Positions 26,247-36,414 of a DNA stretch of 64,000 bases are shown here, one piece after another. This stretch comes from Croceivirga lutea (lineage in GTDB: Bacteria; Bacteroidota; Bacteroidia; Flavobacteriales; Flavobacteriaceae). The translations under genes and the position numbers were made by a program. Position 1 is the first letter of the stretch; every line of letters begins with the position of its first letter. The notes under the pieces are model-generated. The model was not told where the DNA came from, ran no database searches, and saw only the letters and a list, made by a program, of their open reading frames with translations. The stretch spans positions 1 to 64,000 of the forward strand of contig NZ_JACJUK010000005.1 of assembly GCF_014235875.1 (NCBI RefSeq). Direction: 5' to 3'.

Positions 26247-27062
26247 ATGGTTAAACTAAAATCGCTAGAAGAGATAGAAATAATGCGCGAGAGCGCATTA
26301 GTAGTTTCACGTACTTTAGGAATGTTAGCATCAGAGATTAAGCCTGGGGCTAATCCGCTTAAGCTAGACAAAATGGCTGAAGAATTTATACGTGAACAAG
26401 GTGCTGAACCTGGGTTTTTAGGTATGTACGATTTTCCTAACACGCTTAATTGGAGTCCAAATTCTCAAGTTGTTCATGGCATTCCAACAAATGAAGAATT
26501 AAAAGAAGGTGATATTATTTCGGTAGATTGTGGTGCTTTAAAAAATGGGTATTACGGTGACCACGCCTACACTTTTCAGGTTGGGGAGGTTGAAGAAAAA
26601 ACTAAGACTTTACTCCAAATTACAAAAGAATCTCTTTACATAGGTATCAGAGAATTTAAAGAAGGAAATCGCGTAGGCGATGTTGGTTATGCAATTCAGA
26701 AATACTGCGAAGCCCAAGGGTACGGCGTAGTACGAGAGCTTGTTGGGCACGGTTTAGGTAAAGATTTGCATGAAGACCCTCAAATGCCAAACTACGGTAA
26801 AAGAGGTAGAGGTAAAAAATTTGCTAATGGCATGGTTGTAGCCATTGAGCCCATGATTAATATGGGTACCAAAAGAATTAAGCAACTAAAAGATGGTTGG
26901 ACAATTTTGACCGCAGATGGTCAACCAAGTGCACATTTTGAGCATAATGTAGCCTTAATCGATGGTAAACCAGAGTTATTATCAACTTTCCAATACATTT
27001 ATGATGCTTTAGGTATTTCCTCAACTGAGGAAGAAGAATTTAGAAGCAAGAAGACCGCATAA
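26247..27062 (+). CDS. map: Type I methionine aminopeptidase
   Basis: The enzyme removes the initiator methionine from new proteins in the cytoplasm. The 271 residues contain the dinuclear metal ligands: two Asp in VDCGALKNGYYGDHAYTF, His in LVGHGLGKDLHEDP, Glu in VVAIEPMIN and Glu in AHFEHNVAL, in the canonical order. The N-terminus IEIMRESALVVSRTLG is typical of MetAP1a. The next gene starts 2 bp after its stop, so the two are co-transcribed. Confidence 0.97.
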   Translation: MVKLKSLEEIEIMRESALVVSRTLGMLASEIKPGANPLKLDKMAEEFIREQGAEPGFLGMYDFPNTLNWSPNSQVVHGIPTNEELKEGDIISVDCGALKNGYYGDHAYTFQVGEVEEKTKTLLQITKESLYIGIREFKEGNRVGDVGYAIQKYCEAQGYGVVRELVGHGLGKDLHEDPQMPNYGKRGRGKKFANGMVVAIEPMINMGTKRIKQLKDGWTILTADGQPSAHFEHNVALIDGKPELLSTFQYIYDALGISSTEEEEFRSKKTA

Positions 27063-27064
27063 CC

Positions 27065-27829
27065 GTGTCAAGTATTTTCAAATTTTTCCTGAATTTGTTA
27101 CCACGACCTTTACTTATTAAATTAAGTTATGGTATTCGACCAATTTTGGCATTATGGTATTCCGGAAAAACATATGTTGATCCTATAGACGGCAAAAGCT
27201 TTAGGTCTTTTTTACCGTATGGATACGAAAACTCAAGAGAAAATGTGCTATCCCCTTCTACCCTATCGTTAGAACGCCATAGGTTACTTTGGCTTTTTTT
27301 AAAAAACAAAACCAACTTTTTTACGCAAGAATTAAAAGTGCTTCATTTTGCGCCTGAACAAGCCTTTTATAATCGCTTCAAAAAAATGAAGAATTTAGAC
27401 TATGTTACAACCGATTTAAATTCGCCGCTTGCAGATGTAAAAGCAGATATTTGTAACCTACCTTTTACAGATAATTCTTTTGATGTAATTCTATGTAATC
27501 ATGTATTGGAACATATACCAGACGACAAAAAAGCAATGCAAGAGCTCTATCGGGTTTTAAAATTAGGAGGTTGGGGTATATTTCAAATTCCACAAGATAT
27601 ATCTAGAGCTTCGACATTTGAAGACAATTCTATTACAGACAAAAAAGAACGGGCAAGAATATTTGGCCAATATGACCATGTTAGAGTATACGGTAGAGAC
27701 TATTTTAAAAGACTAGAGAATGTTGGTTTTCAAGTATTTGCGGAGGATTACACCAAAGAATTTACACCGGAAGAACAAGAAAAATACCGACTTGCAAAAG
27801 GAGAAATCATTCCTTTAGTAAAAAAATAA
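27065..27829 (+). CDS. Class I SAM-dependent methyltransferase
   Basis: A GTG start 2 bp after map gives 254 residues. The N-terminal 100 residues are basic and hydrophobic (FKFFLNLLPRPLLIKLSYGIR). The methyltransferase core follows with VLHFAPEQAFYNRF (motif I variant), VTTDLNSPLADVKADI, FDVILCNHVLEHIPDD (Methyltransf_11) and RVLKLGGWGIFQIPQD. The acceptor is unknown. Motif I lacks the usual GxGxG and reads FAPEQ, a form I know from related Bacteroidota proteins, so a glycine-rich loop is not required here. Confidence 0.87.
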   Translation: MSSIFKFFLNLLPRPLLIKLSYGIRPILALWYSGKTYVDPIDGKSFRSFLPYGYENSRENVLSPSTLSLERHRLLWLFLKNKTNFFTQELKVLHFAPEQAFYNRFKKMKNLDYVTTDLNSPLADVKADICNLPFTDNSFDVILCNHVLEHIPDDKKAMQELYRVLKLGGWGIFQIPQDISRASTFEDNSITDKKERARIFGQYDHVRVYGRDYFKRLENVGFQVFAEDYTKEFTPEEQEKYRLAKGEIIPLVKK

Positions 27830-27868
27830 ACTTTTAATTATCTACACTTTTTTACCATTCATATACAG

Positions 27869-27886
27869 TAGTTTATATCTAAACTA
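27869..27886 (+). terminator. Small hairpin after the methyltransferase gene
   Basis: TAGTTTA (27869-27875) and TAAACTA (27880-27886) form an AT-rich 7-bp stem with a 4-nt loop. No direct U-tract follows. It could mark the transcript end but is weak. Confidence 0.25.
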
Positions 27887-28021
27887 TTACGCATCAGCTT
27901 TTTAAGATTTTATGTCGCTATTTGTAGACTTATACTACAATTGATAAGATTTTTATTAATAATTAATACTATTTTTCTTACAATTTAGTTTACTAGGTAC
28001 CCAATCTTATAAAATTAAGCC

Positions 28022-31000
28022 ATGCGAAAAATTACTTTCCATCAATTAAAGCATTACTTCTTATCAAGTTTTCTTTTAGGTGCTATTGGATTATTTACAA
28101 ATAAATTGAAAGCACAAGATACCTTTTCTTGTGATAGTGACCTTTACCAAGTTGTTAATGGTAGAGATTTAAAAAAATTAAACCCTGCCACTGGTAATTA
28201 TGAACATATTGGAACGTCATCCATTTCTTATAACGGTGCTGGTTTTAACGTAGAAGACGGCTATATATATGGTATGAGCGGTACTAATTTAATCCGAGTT
28301 AATAATCTAGGAGAGGCCACTTTGGTAGGACCTGTAGTTGGATTTAGTGCGCTCAGTTATTCTGGTGATTTTGATTCAGAGGGTAATTGGTACTCTTTTA
28401 AAGATATAGGTGGTTCATTTATGATGAATGTTATAGATGTGAGCGAGTCTACAACATTAATTGCTGAAGAGAAAATAATACTAGAATTACCAGGTGAAGG
28501 CAAATTAGGAAGTTGTGCAGATGTTGCTTATAACACCTTAACTAATAAGTTTTATGGTATGCGAGCTGGTGTAATTCACGAGTACGACCATATTAACCAG
28601 ACAGTTACACCTGTTGCAGATTATTCAGGGTCAATAGATGGTGGAAGCGCATTTGGAGCTGTTTGGACAGATAACGAAGGAAACGTTTATTTTTTTAATA
28701 ATCAAACAGGTAATATTTATAAGGCAAGTTTTAATGCAAATGGTAGTATAGCCGATTTTTCTTTTGCAGCAACTAGTGAACCAAACGGAAGTAATGATGG
28801 TATGGCCTGTGCTAACGCAGCTCCACCGGTATTCCCAGAAATTTGTGATAACGGTATTGATGATGATGGAGATGGCCTTATAGATTGTGAAGATGATGAC
28901 TGTACAGCCAGTGAAGCCTGTAAAATAGAAGGTAGCATATTAGCAACAACCACATCTACAGAGAACGGTTTTGTAACCTATCAAGTATTTTTAAACAATA
29001 ACACCAACACTAATAAAACTTTTACTGCATATGATACACTACCAAGCGGTTTTGCATTTGTTCAAGATACGTTAGCCTTTGACCAAAACGGTTTCTCAGA
29101 CTTTACCATAAATCCAGTAGAAAATGATAGAAATACAATTAGCTGGGGAGAAATAACGCTAGAAGCAGGTGAAACTTTACGCCTTGCATATGATTGTTTA
29201 GTTCCTACAGGAATTCAGCCAGACAACTATTCCAATGCGTTTTCCTTATCTAATGAAACACTTAAAGAAGGAACCTTAAGTGCCGCTGTGGAAATAATAG
29301 ACAATTATGTTGAAGAGGTGTATAGCTGCGAGCCAGCGTTTTATCAGGTATACAAAAAACCGGGTAAAAAACAACCAAACATGTACGGTAGATTAAACCC
29401 CTTAACAGGTGATTATGACCCAATTGCTATAGCTTCAGATTACGCAAACGGCCTGGGATTTGACAACAATACTGGATTAGTTTTTGGTGCTTCGGGCAAG
29501 AAATTTATTCAACTAGACGCAGAAGGAACCGTAATTTACAAAGGCATTACATTTAACAAAAAAATATACCGGGGAGACATCAATAATAATAGCGAATGGT
29601 ATGGGGTAGATGGTAATGACATGGTAGTTGTAGATGTCAGCGGAGAGCCAACTATAACAGCCCGTTATGTAAATGAAGGGTTAAACGGTTGGGATATTGC
29701 CTACAATCAAGATGGCCATTTTTATTCAGTTCATAATAATATTTTATACAAGTTTGATACTAACACCAACACCAAGTCTACCCTTGGTACATTAATTGGT
29801 AACGGTTTACCTAATACTGGTTATGGTGCACAATGGACAGGTTCTGATGGTAACTTATATATTTCTAATAACACAACAGGTAAAATAATCAGAGTAAATA
29901 TTACCACCAGAGAAGCTAGAGTAGTTTCATTTTCAATTGATGGCTTATCTAAGAATGATGGTTTCTCATGCCCAATATCGATACCCGCAGTATATGCGTT
30001 AGATTATGGAGATAATGTTTATTTACCAGAAGTATCTATGTGGACCTATGCCAACGATGTAGACCAAGATAACTTACCAGATTATCCGTTAACCTGGTTG
30101 GGTAGCACTATCTCAGTTGATGAGTCAAACCTCTCTAACAGCGCTGCAGACGGAGACTTAGATGATGGTATTTACATAGCTGACCAAGTGGCTAGTAATC
30201 GTTTAAAATTAACACTAAATCTGAACTCTAATTTTGAAACAACTACTTATTATTTAATTGGTGTTGATTGGGATGATGATGGAAATTTCGACACTGAAAT
30301 CGCAAGTAATGTACAGTTAAATGGTGCTCAGTCTGTAACCGAATTTGTTGATGTACCAACCAATTACTCCACAAGAGAGGTAAATTTTAGGTTTATGGTT
30401 TCAGAATCACCGTTACAAATTTCAGAATTAGCTGGAACTCTTGATAAACTTGGTGAAGTAGAAGATTACAGAAAAGCAATAGCCATTAAAGAAATTTGTG
30501 ATAATGGAATAGATGATGACCTAGATGGTTTATTTGATTGTGATGATGACGATTGTGCAAATTTTGGTAACTGTACCACAACCCCAACTAGTGGTGGTAA
30601 TAATGGAGGTTTAGAAAGTAATAACAGACTTTCTGAAAAAATTGCCAAAAGAAACTATGAACGTTACAAAAACAACAAACAAAACATTAAAGTAAACACC
30701 CAAGAACGTTCATTTGAGACTTTCAAAAAGGTTAAAAACTTTTCAAAATCTCAAGGTAATATCAATTCGTTTGGTTTAATAGACCTAATTCCTACAAGTG
30801 GTATTCCCAACACTTCAGTCTATAATAGTACGCCAACAGATTTAATTGGAATTACCAATGCTATTGAAACACTATCTGTAGATTATTTTGATGGTGAACT
30901 TAGAAAAGGGGCTATTCTTGGTACCGTTTCAGAAAATGGAGTTTACGAGCATACCAAAGCAGTTTGTGACCGTGTTACTGGAACTTCAGTAATTAACATC

Positions 31001-32302
31001 TGGAAAGTTAAAATGTTAAATGAAATCTCATTTATAGTGACCAAACTAGAAAATGCAGAAGGTCTAATTGAATATAGCGCAACCTTTTCATTCTATATTA
31101 GTGACAACAGTGTAATCAATATTGAAAATCATTGGAATATTTCAGAATATACTTTTAATGACAGGTATTATAATTTACAGGTTTGGGCAGATAACATGCA
31201 TAACTTAAAATTATTAGTTAACGGTGTATTAGGACAAATTCAAAATTTAAACGCTTCTCAGGTAAACTATAGATTAGGAAATATACCCGAAGTATTTGTT
31301 AGAAATTTTGATTATAGAAACAATAAACTTTTCATCAATGTGGTAAATCCTAAAGGAATACCAGCAATATCAGTCAAGGGTATATTAGCAGAAACAGAAT
31401 CAGATAGTGACCGCCCATTTTATGACTTTTTTACGTTATCCGGTGAAATTGAAGACCAAATTGTATTTGACACAGACGGTGTGTATACCATTGGTTTTAC
31501 AATAAATGATGATGAAAATGCCGTGGCTGATAATATTTTCTTTGCAGATGGTGTGTGGGGTTATGATGTTGATGAGAACAAAGAAGACATTTCAACATTT
31601 GCTACATTTCAAGATTTTCAAAATGAAAATGATGATGACCTTTATGTAGAAAGAGGTGCAAAAATTAGAGGAACCATCAACGAAAAATTTGTTCTTTATA
31701 GATCAATTGAAGCTAAATTTGGGGTAAAAGACATTTCAGAATTTAAAGGAATCGCTTTTGAAGCTGAGGCTAATAAAGTTAGAGAGATGGATATTATACT
31801 TATAAATCCAGACTTGTCCTACGAGGAGCAATTAAAAGCTAAAATAGTATTAAATACAGAGCGCGAAGATTACTTCATCGATTTTGAAAGTTTTACTGGT
31901 AACCCAGAACATCTAGATAACATATCAATGGTGATTTTTGAAGCATTAAACTGGACTTATGAACCTACTCATTTTGCTTTAGAACTTTCTAGATTACGAC
32001 TTACGCAAGAAGGCAACGCGGATAAATCAGGAAAAAACAGCGGTAAAGAAGTTTTAAATCGTGTATACCCTAACCCAATTTCTTCAGTATCTACATTAGC
32101 ATTCGAAAGTCAAAAATCTGACCATTACGAATTGTACATATACAACTTAGCAGGAGCTATTGTATACGCAAAACAAGGTGAGGTAAGTTCAGGTGTCAAT
32201 AGAGTTGAAATTATGAGAGGTAATCAGCCTTCTGGTAACTATTCTTATCAGCTTATATTAAATAATGAAGACAACCTATCTGGAAAAGTATTGTTTGAAT
32301 AG
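28022..32302 (+). CDS. Large T9SS-secreted multidomain protein (DUF6923-like, DUF11-like, GEVED, type A CTD)
   Basis: The 1426-residue protein has a signal peptide (1-32, ending KLKAQ). Two propeller-like modules of the DUF6923 type lie at about 35-270 and 435-655 (paired CDSDLYQVVNGRDLKKLNP and CEPAFYQVYKKPGKKQPN). A DUF11-like beta domain is at about 305-430 and a GEVED domain at about 660-820 (YGDNVYLPEVSMWTYANDVDQ cut here; GVDWDDDGNFDTEI; GEVEDYRKAI). Two short acidic Cys motifs EICDNGIDDDxDGLxDCxDDDC stand near 275 and 825. Residues 860-1330 are unassigned. The last 80 residues (RVYPNPIS, LYIYNLAGAIVY, SGNYSYQLI) are a type A T9SS signal. It is probably a surface or secreted protein; ligand unknown. 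Confidence 0.86.
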   Translation: MRKITFHQLKHYFLSSFLLGAIGLFTNKLKAQDTFSCDSDLYQVVNGRDLKKLNPATGNYEHIGTSSISYNGAGFNVEDGYIYGMSGTNLIRVNNLGEATLVGPVVGFSALSYSGDFDSEGNWYSFKDIGGSFMMNVIDVSESTTLIAEEKIILELPGEGKLGSCADVAYNTLTNKFYGMRAGVIHEYDHINQTVTPVADYSGSIDGGSAFGAVWTDNEGNVYFFNNQTGNIYKASFNANGSIADFSFAATSEPNGSNDGMACANAAPPVFPEICDNGIDDDGDGLIDCEDDDCTASEACKIEGSILATTTSTENGFVTYQVFLNNNTNTNKTFTAYDTLPSGFAFVQDTLAFDQNGFSDFTINPVENDRNTISWGEITLEAGETLRLAYDCLVPTGIQPDNYSNAFSLSNETLKEGTLSAAVEIIDNYVEEVYSCEPAFYQVYKKPGKKQPNMYGRLNPLTGDYDPIAIASDYANGLGFDNNTGLVFGASGKKFIQLDAEGTVIYKGITFNKKIYRGDINNNSEWYGVDGNDMVVVDVSGEPTITARYVNEGLNGWDIAYNQDGHFYSVHNNILYKFDTNTNTKSTLGTLIGNGLPNTGYGAQWTGSDGNLYISNNTTGKIIRVNITTREARVVSFSIDGLSKNDGFSCPISIPAVYALDYGDNVYLPEVSMWTYANDVDQDNLPDYPLTWLGSTISVDESNLSNSAADGDLDDGIYIADQVASNRLKLTLNLNSNFETTTYYLIGVDWDDDGNFDTEIASNVQLNGAQSVTEFVDVPTNYSTREVNFRFMVSESPLQISELAGTLDKLGEVEDYRKAIAIKEICDNGIDDDLDGLFDCDDDDCANFGNCTTTPTSGGNNGGLESNNRLSEKIAKRNYERYKNNKQNIKVNTQERSFETFKKVKNFSKSQGNINSFGLIDLIPTSGIPNTSVYNSTPTDLIGITNAIETLSVDYFDGELRKGAILGTVSENGVYEHTKAVCDRVTGTSVINIWKVKMLNEISFIVTKLENAEGLIEYSATFSFYISDNSVINIENHWNISEYTFNDRYYNLQVWADNMHNLKLLVNGVLGQIQNLNASQVNYRLGNIPEVFVRNFDYRNNKLFINVVNPKGIPAISVKGILAETESDSDRPFYDFFTLSGEIEDQIVFDTDGVYTIGFTINDDENAVADNIFFADGVWGYDVDENKEDISTFATFQDFQNENDDDLYVERGAKIRGTINEKFVLYRSIEAKFGVKDISEFKGIAFEAEANKVREMDIILINPDLSYEEQLKAKIVLNTEREDYFIDFESFTGNPEHLDNISMVIFEALNWTYEPTHFALELSRLRLTQEGNADKSGKNSGKEVLNRVYPNPISSVSTLAFESQKSDHYELYIYNLAGAIVYAKQGEVSSGVNRVEIMRGNQPSGNYSYQLILNNEDNLSGKVLFE

Positions 32303-32321
32303 ACTGTTTAATTTGAATTTT

Positions 32322-32347
32322 AAAGCCAGCAAATGCTGGCTTTTTTT
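32322..32347 (+). terminator. Intrinsic terminator
   Basis: GCCAGCA (32325-32331), loop AA, TGCTGGC (32334-32340), flanked by AAA/TTT pairs, then a run of seven T's. It ends the large T9SS cargo gene. Confidence 0.88.
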
Positions 32348-32442
32348 ATGGTTTCCAACAACTTACAACCCATTCACAACATACTTTTCAAAATTATTTT
32401 TTAATAAAATATTTTTACTACATATATAGTAAGAATATACTT

Positions 32443-35397
32443 ATGTTTTCTAATAATAGAATTTTCGTTTTCCTCAGTGTTTTATTAATTATTGGCTCTT
32501 GTTCTAAAGATGGTAGTGAAGCCCCTTTAAATCCAGATGATACCATAGCCATAAGTTGTAATGACGGTATTCAAAATGGAGATGAAACCGGTGTAGATTG
32601 TGGTGGTTCATGTACTAACAGTTGTATTACAAACAATGAAGACAGTCGAATACTAAATGGCACTATAAGCGAAGAAAAAATTCTAGATGCTTCAATAACC
32701 TACCAACTTAATGGCACTTTAAACGTGCAATCTGGTGGTGTTTTAATCATTCCCTCTGGTACAAAAATAGAGGCTTCCGCTGGAATATCTAGTCAAATAA
32801 TAATTGAGCAAGGAGCTGACATTGTTATTAATGGTACAGAAAACAATCCTGTAATCATGGAATTGAAATCAGGTGAAATTGAAAACTGGGGTGGCATTGT
32901 AATTGCAGGAAATGCCCCTTCAACCGCTGGACAAAATAGTACAATAGGTGATTCAAGTGTTACTTATGCTGGCAGTGAACCTGCTGACAATTCTGGCAGT
33001 ATTTCTTATTTAGTTATTAAAAATGCTGGTGTAGCCTCAGCTACTAACCAATTTGGTAATGCTGCTCTTTCTTTACTAGGGGTTGGCACTGCTACCACTA
33101 TAGACCATGTGGCTATTTTTAATTCAGACCAAGATGCTTTAGCTATCCACGGAGGTATCTTTACTTTAGAAAATTTATATGTAGAAAACGCTTCAAATAC
33201 TTCTATTAATTGGACAGAAGGTTGGGCGGGTACATTAACCAATACATTAGTGGTAAATAATGAGGACTTTAACCAAATTGTATCAGCAAAGGGAACTAAT
33301 GGTTATCCCAATCTATCTAACTTCACAGCTATTTCTGAAGAAAAAAATACAGCCTTTAATTTTAATGATGACACTGGAGCAAACATATCTGGTTTAGCTT
33401 TAATGGGTTTTAAAAATTCCTTTTTATTAGCAAATTCTGTTACTACAGACAACATTAAAATCGATGGCAATACAGTGGAACCTACCCTACCCTATATCGG
33501 AAATTCCAATATTGAACAATCTGCATTTTCTTGGGCAGGTGATTTGTCAGCAATCAACTTCTTATCTGTTTCAGGAGAAATAACTACAGATATTACTTTC
33601 GAAACTGAAGTAACTTACTTTCTTTCTGGAACATTAAGTATAAAAAACGGCGCAACCTTAACCATAAATCCGGGCACCAAAATTATTGCTGATGTAGAAA
33701 GTGGTAATTCCACCTCAACGTATATCGTAGTTCGTCAAGGTGGAGATATAAATATCAATGGAACGGCTGCAATGCCAGTTGTGATGGAATCTTCTTTAGG
33801 TAATTCTGGTGATTGGGGCGGTTTAGTTATAGCAGGAAAAGCTACAACCACTGCGGGAACAGTTGCAATAGCCGAAATTGGCGACATCACTTATGGTGGG
33901 TCAGAAGACACCGATTCTTCGGGTAACATTAACCATCTCATTATTAAAAATGCTGGTGCTAAAATAGATACAGATTCTGAATATAACGGTCTAAGCCTTT
34001 ACGGAGTTGGTTCTGGAACAGTTATAAATAACATAGCTATTATAGATGGCTTAGATGACGGAATTGAATTTTTTGGTGGTACTGTTGATGTTTCAAACAT
34101 TTACTTAGAAAACAATCTAGATGACGCTATTGACTATACTGAAGGTTGGAATGGTAAAATTACCAATGCGTTAATAGTGAACACAATTGATAATTTTTCT
34201 TCTGCTATAGAAGCCGATGGTGATAACGGGTTTCCAGAATTTGAAAATATTCATTGTATTTCTGAAACAGGTGGTACTGCAATAATTGGTAAAAATAATT
34301 CTGGAGCTTCATTTAATAAATTGGCATTATTAGGTTTTGATGCTTCATTTGATTTTACAGAAAGTGGTAACAACACTAATTTTATGGTTGATAGTGAAAT
34401 AGCCAACAGTGCTATTCCTTACATAGCAAGTTCAACTGTGGATTCATCGGACTTTGATTGGGTCGAAAACAAGCAATTGATTAATTCAGTGGTTATCCAT
34501 GGAAGCATAAATTCAAATTTTATGTTAGATGCTGATATCACCTATTATTTAGATGGTCCACTGAGTGTTGAGGCAAATGCAGATTTAACCATCCCTGCAG
34601 GCACCACAATTATTGCAGATGTAGAAGAAGGTGATGAGACTAACACCTATATTGTGGTACAACAAAATGCTACCATTCATATAGAAGGTACGGCGCAAAA
34701 TCCGGTTGTAATGACCTCAGCAAATAATACTCCAGGTGATTGGGGAGGTTTAATTTTAGCTGGAAATGGAGTAACTGCTTTGGGAGAAAATAGTTTGGCC
34801 GAAATTGGCAATATCAGTTATGGCGGTACTAATAATTTAGACTCATCTGGAAGCATAACTTACTTGAAACTTGAAAATACAGGTGCCCAAATTACAGCAG
34901 AATCGCAATATAACGGCTTAAGTTTATATGCGGTAGGCGCTAATACTACACTTGAAAATATTGCAATACTTAATGGAAATGATGATGGCGTAGAAATTTT
35001 TGGGGGAGCAGCTACAATTCAAAACTTATATTTAAAAAACAATGCAGATGATGCTATAGATTGGATTGAAGAATGGGAAGGTAGTATTACAAATGCGTAT
35101 GTAGAAATTAATAATAGATTTTCTAGTGTTATAGAAGCGGAAGGAGATGCAACTTCTCCTACAATTACTAACCTAACCGCGGTATCCTCTGATGGTGGAA
35201 GTGCTTTAGTGTTCAGAAGACAATCTGGGGCAACTATTGACGGCATTTCCTTAAACGGTTTTGAAAATAGTTTGATTATGGTAGATAATGCACCATTGTC
35301 TAACGTAATACTAAACGGTGCAATTAGTGACCCTAATAATAATTATGAATTACCCTCATCGATTGACCCCTCTCTGTTCAATTGGGTAACGGAATAA
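32443..35397 (+). CDS. Lipoprotein with three tandem ~300-aa beta-helix-like repeats
   Basis: The 984-residue protein has a lipoprotein signal (LLIIGSC, Cys20). A CNDGIQNGDETGVDCGGSC motif (residues about 39-57) precedes three homologous units at about 70-375, 375-690 and 690-984. Each starts with ITYxLxGxLxVxxGxxLxIPxGTxI, continues through GDWGGLxIAGxA, DSSGxIxxLxIKNAGA, YNGLSLYGVGxxTxIxNIAI, DDxxEFFGGxxxxxNxYLEN, AIDWTEGW, and closes with a short linker. The repeats suggest parallel beta-helix folds. No T9SS C-terminal domain is seen, so it is probably anchored by lipid, perhaps surface-exposed. Function unknown; similar proteins are often called by genome pipelines only as repeat-containing. 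Confidence 0.85.
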   Translation: MFSNNRIFVFLSVLLIIGSCSKDGSEAPLNPDDTIAISCNDGIQNGDETGVDCGGSCTNSCITNNEDSRILNGTISEEKILDASITYQLNGTLNVQSGGVLIIPSGTKIEASAGISSQIIIEQGADIVINGTENNPVIMELKSGEIENWGGIVIAGNAPSTAGQNSTIGDSSVTYAGSEPADNSGSISYLVIKNAGVASATNQFGNAALSLLGVGTATTIDHVAIFNSDQDALAIHGGIFTLENLYVENASNTSINWTEGWAGTLTNTLVVNNEDFNQIVSAKGTNGYPNLSNFTAISEEKNTAFNFNDDTGANISGLALMGFKNSFLLANSVTTDNIKIDGNTVEPTLPYIGNSNIEQSAFSWAGDLSAINFLSVSGEITTDITFETEVTYFLSGTLSIKNGATLTINPGTKIIADVESGNSTSTYIVVRQGGDININGTAAMPVVMESSLGNSGDWGGLVIAGKATTTAGTVAIAEIGDITYGGSEDTDSSGNINHLIIKNAGAKIDTDSEYNGLSLYGVGSGTVINNIAIIDGLDDGIEFFGGTVDVSNIYLENNLDDAIDYTEGWNGKITNALIVNTIDNFSSAIEADGDNGFPEFENIHCISETGGTAIIGKNNSGASFNKLALLGFDASFDFTESGNNTNFMVDSEIANSAIPYIASSTVDSSDFDWVENKQLINSVVIHGSINSNFMLDADITYYLDGPLSVEANADLTIPAGTTIIADVEEGDETNTYIVVQQNATIHIEGTAQNPVVMTSANNTPGDWGGLILAGNGVTALGENSLAEIGNISYGGTNNLDSSGSITYLKLENTGAQITAESQYNGLSLYAVGANTTLENIAILNGNDDGVEIFGGAATIQNLYLKNNADDAIDWIEEWEGSITNAYVEINNRFSSVIEAEGDATSPTITNLTAVSSDGGSALVFRRQSGATIDGISLNGFENSLIMVDNAPLSNVILNGAISDPNNNYELPSSIDPSLFNWVTE

Positions 35398-36414
35398 CTA
35401 ATTAATTTCAATGGATTTAAAACCTTTTGTTTTAAAATTTTGAATAGTACCATCTTTAGCTACATAAATTAGAAAAGCATCCAGGTCTGATTGCGTATTA
35501 AGATATTCTATCGCTTTTTCAATACCCATAGCCATAAATGCTGTTGCAAAAGCATCTGCTATAGCGCAATTATCAGCTACAACCGTAGCAGCTAATAAAG
35601 ATGAATTTTTAGTAAACCCAGTTTTAGGATTTATGGTATGCACATATTTTTCTCCGGTAATGGAATCTACTCTATACTTTCGGTAATTACCAGAAGATGC
35701 TAATGCTTTATCTTGTAATTGTACAATTGCTGCTCTTCCTCGATCTTCTATATTTAAAGGGTCATCAACACCAACAGTCCAGGGTTTATCAGTTAGGCTA
35801 TTCTTACCTTTTGCTAGAATCTCACCACCTACCTCAACCAAATAATTTTGATAACCCCTATTCGATAATAATACTCCAAGTCTATCAATTGCGTAGCCTT
35901 TTGCCACAGCGTTAAAATCAAATCGTATAGAAGAATTTTGTTTTTTTATACGATTTTCTGAAGTTAAGTTTACTTTATTAAAACCTACATAACGTAATAA
36001 ACTGTCTACTTTTACACTGTCTAATGGTACCTGATCACCAGGACCAAATCCCCAAGCATCAACCAGAATTCCAATTGTTGGGTCAAAATAGCCATTTGTA
36101 GCTTCAAATACTTTTTTAGATGTAGCAAATACCTCTTCAAACATTTTGTCTACTATGATAGTAGTATCTCCATTATTGATTTTTGAGATATCAGAATCAG
36201 GTATATAAGTAGACATTGATTTGTTAACTACATTAAACAATGAATCTATAGATGGTTGTAAATCTACCTGTTCTTTAGAAATATAAGTAATAGCATAAGT
36301 GGTTCCTAAGGCTTCACCGTACACCACATTTTTACCGTAGTTTGAAGTCTTGGTACAAGACCAAAAAATAACACCAATAGATAATAAAATATTAAACTTG
36401 AATAAGACCTTCAT
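35398..36414 (-). CDS. apbE: FAD:protein FMN transferase (ApbE), lipoprotein
   Basis: ApbE attaches FMN covalently to Thr residues of NqrB and NqrC. The ATG at 36414 gives 338 residues with a lipoprotein signal (MKVLFKFNILLSIGVIFWSC); an upstream in-frame ATG at 36423 adds three residues. Family motifs: YGEALGTTYAITY, MSTYIPDSDISKIN, DPTIGILVDAWGFGP, RFDFNAVAKGYAIDRL, VEVGGEILAKGKN, HTINPKTGFT and CAIADAFATAFMAMG. It sits downstream of the nqr genes and a 121-aa gene, which it overlaps by 23 bp. Its stop abuts the stop of the convergent lipoprotein gene with no gap. Confidence 0.95.
   Translation of the reverse strand: MKVLFKFNILLSIGVIFWSCTKTSNYGKNVVYGEALGTTYAITYISKEQVDLQPSIDSLFNVVNKSMSTYIPDSDISKINNGDTTIIVDKMFEEVFATSKKVFEATNGYFDPTIGILVDAWGFGPGDQVPLDSVKVDSLLRYVGFNKVNLTSENRIKKQNSSIRFDFNAVAKGYAIDRLGVLLSNRGYQNYLVEVGGEILAKGKNSLTDKPWTVGVDDPLNIEDRGRAAIVQLQDKALASSGNYRKYRVDSITGEKYVHTINPKTGFTKNSSLLAATVVADNCAIADAFATAFMAMGIEKAIEYLNTQSDLDAFLIYVAKDGTIQNFKTKGFKSIEIN

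Noticed and set aside
35390-35405. A missing terminator between the convergent genes at 35397/35398 as a sign of assembly error
   Set aside because: Both genes have complete, plausible C-termini and zero-gap convergent stops also occur normally (compare 7844/7847).
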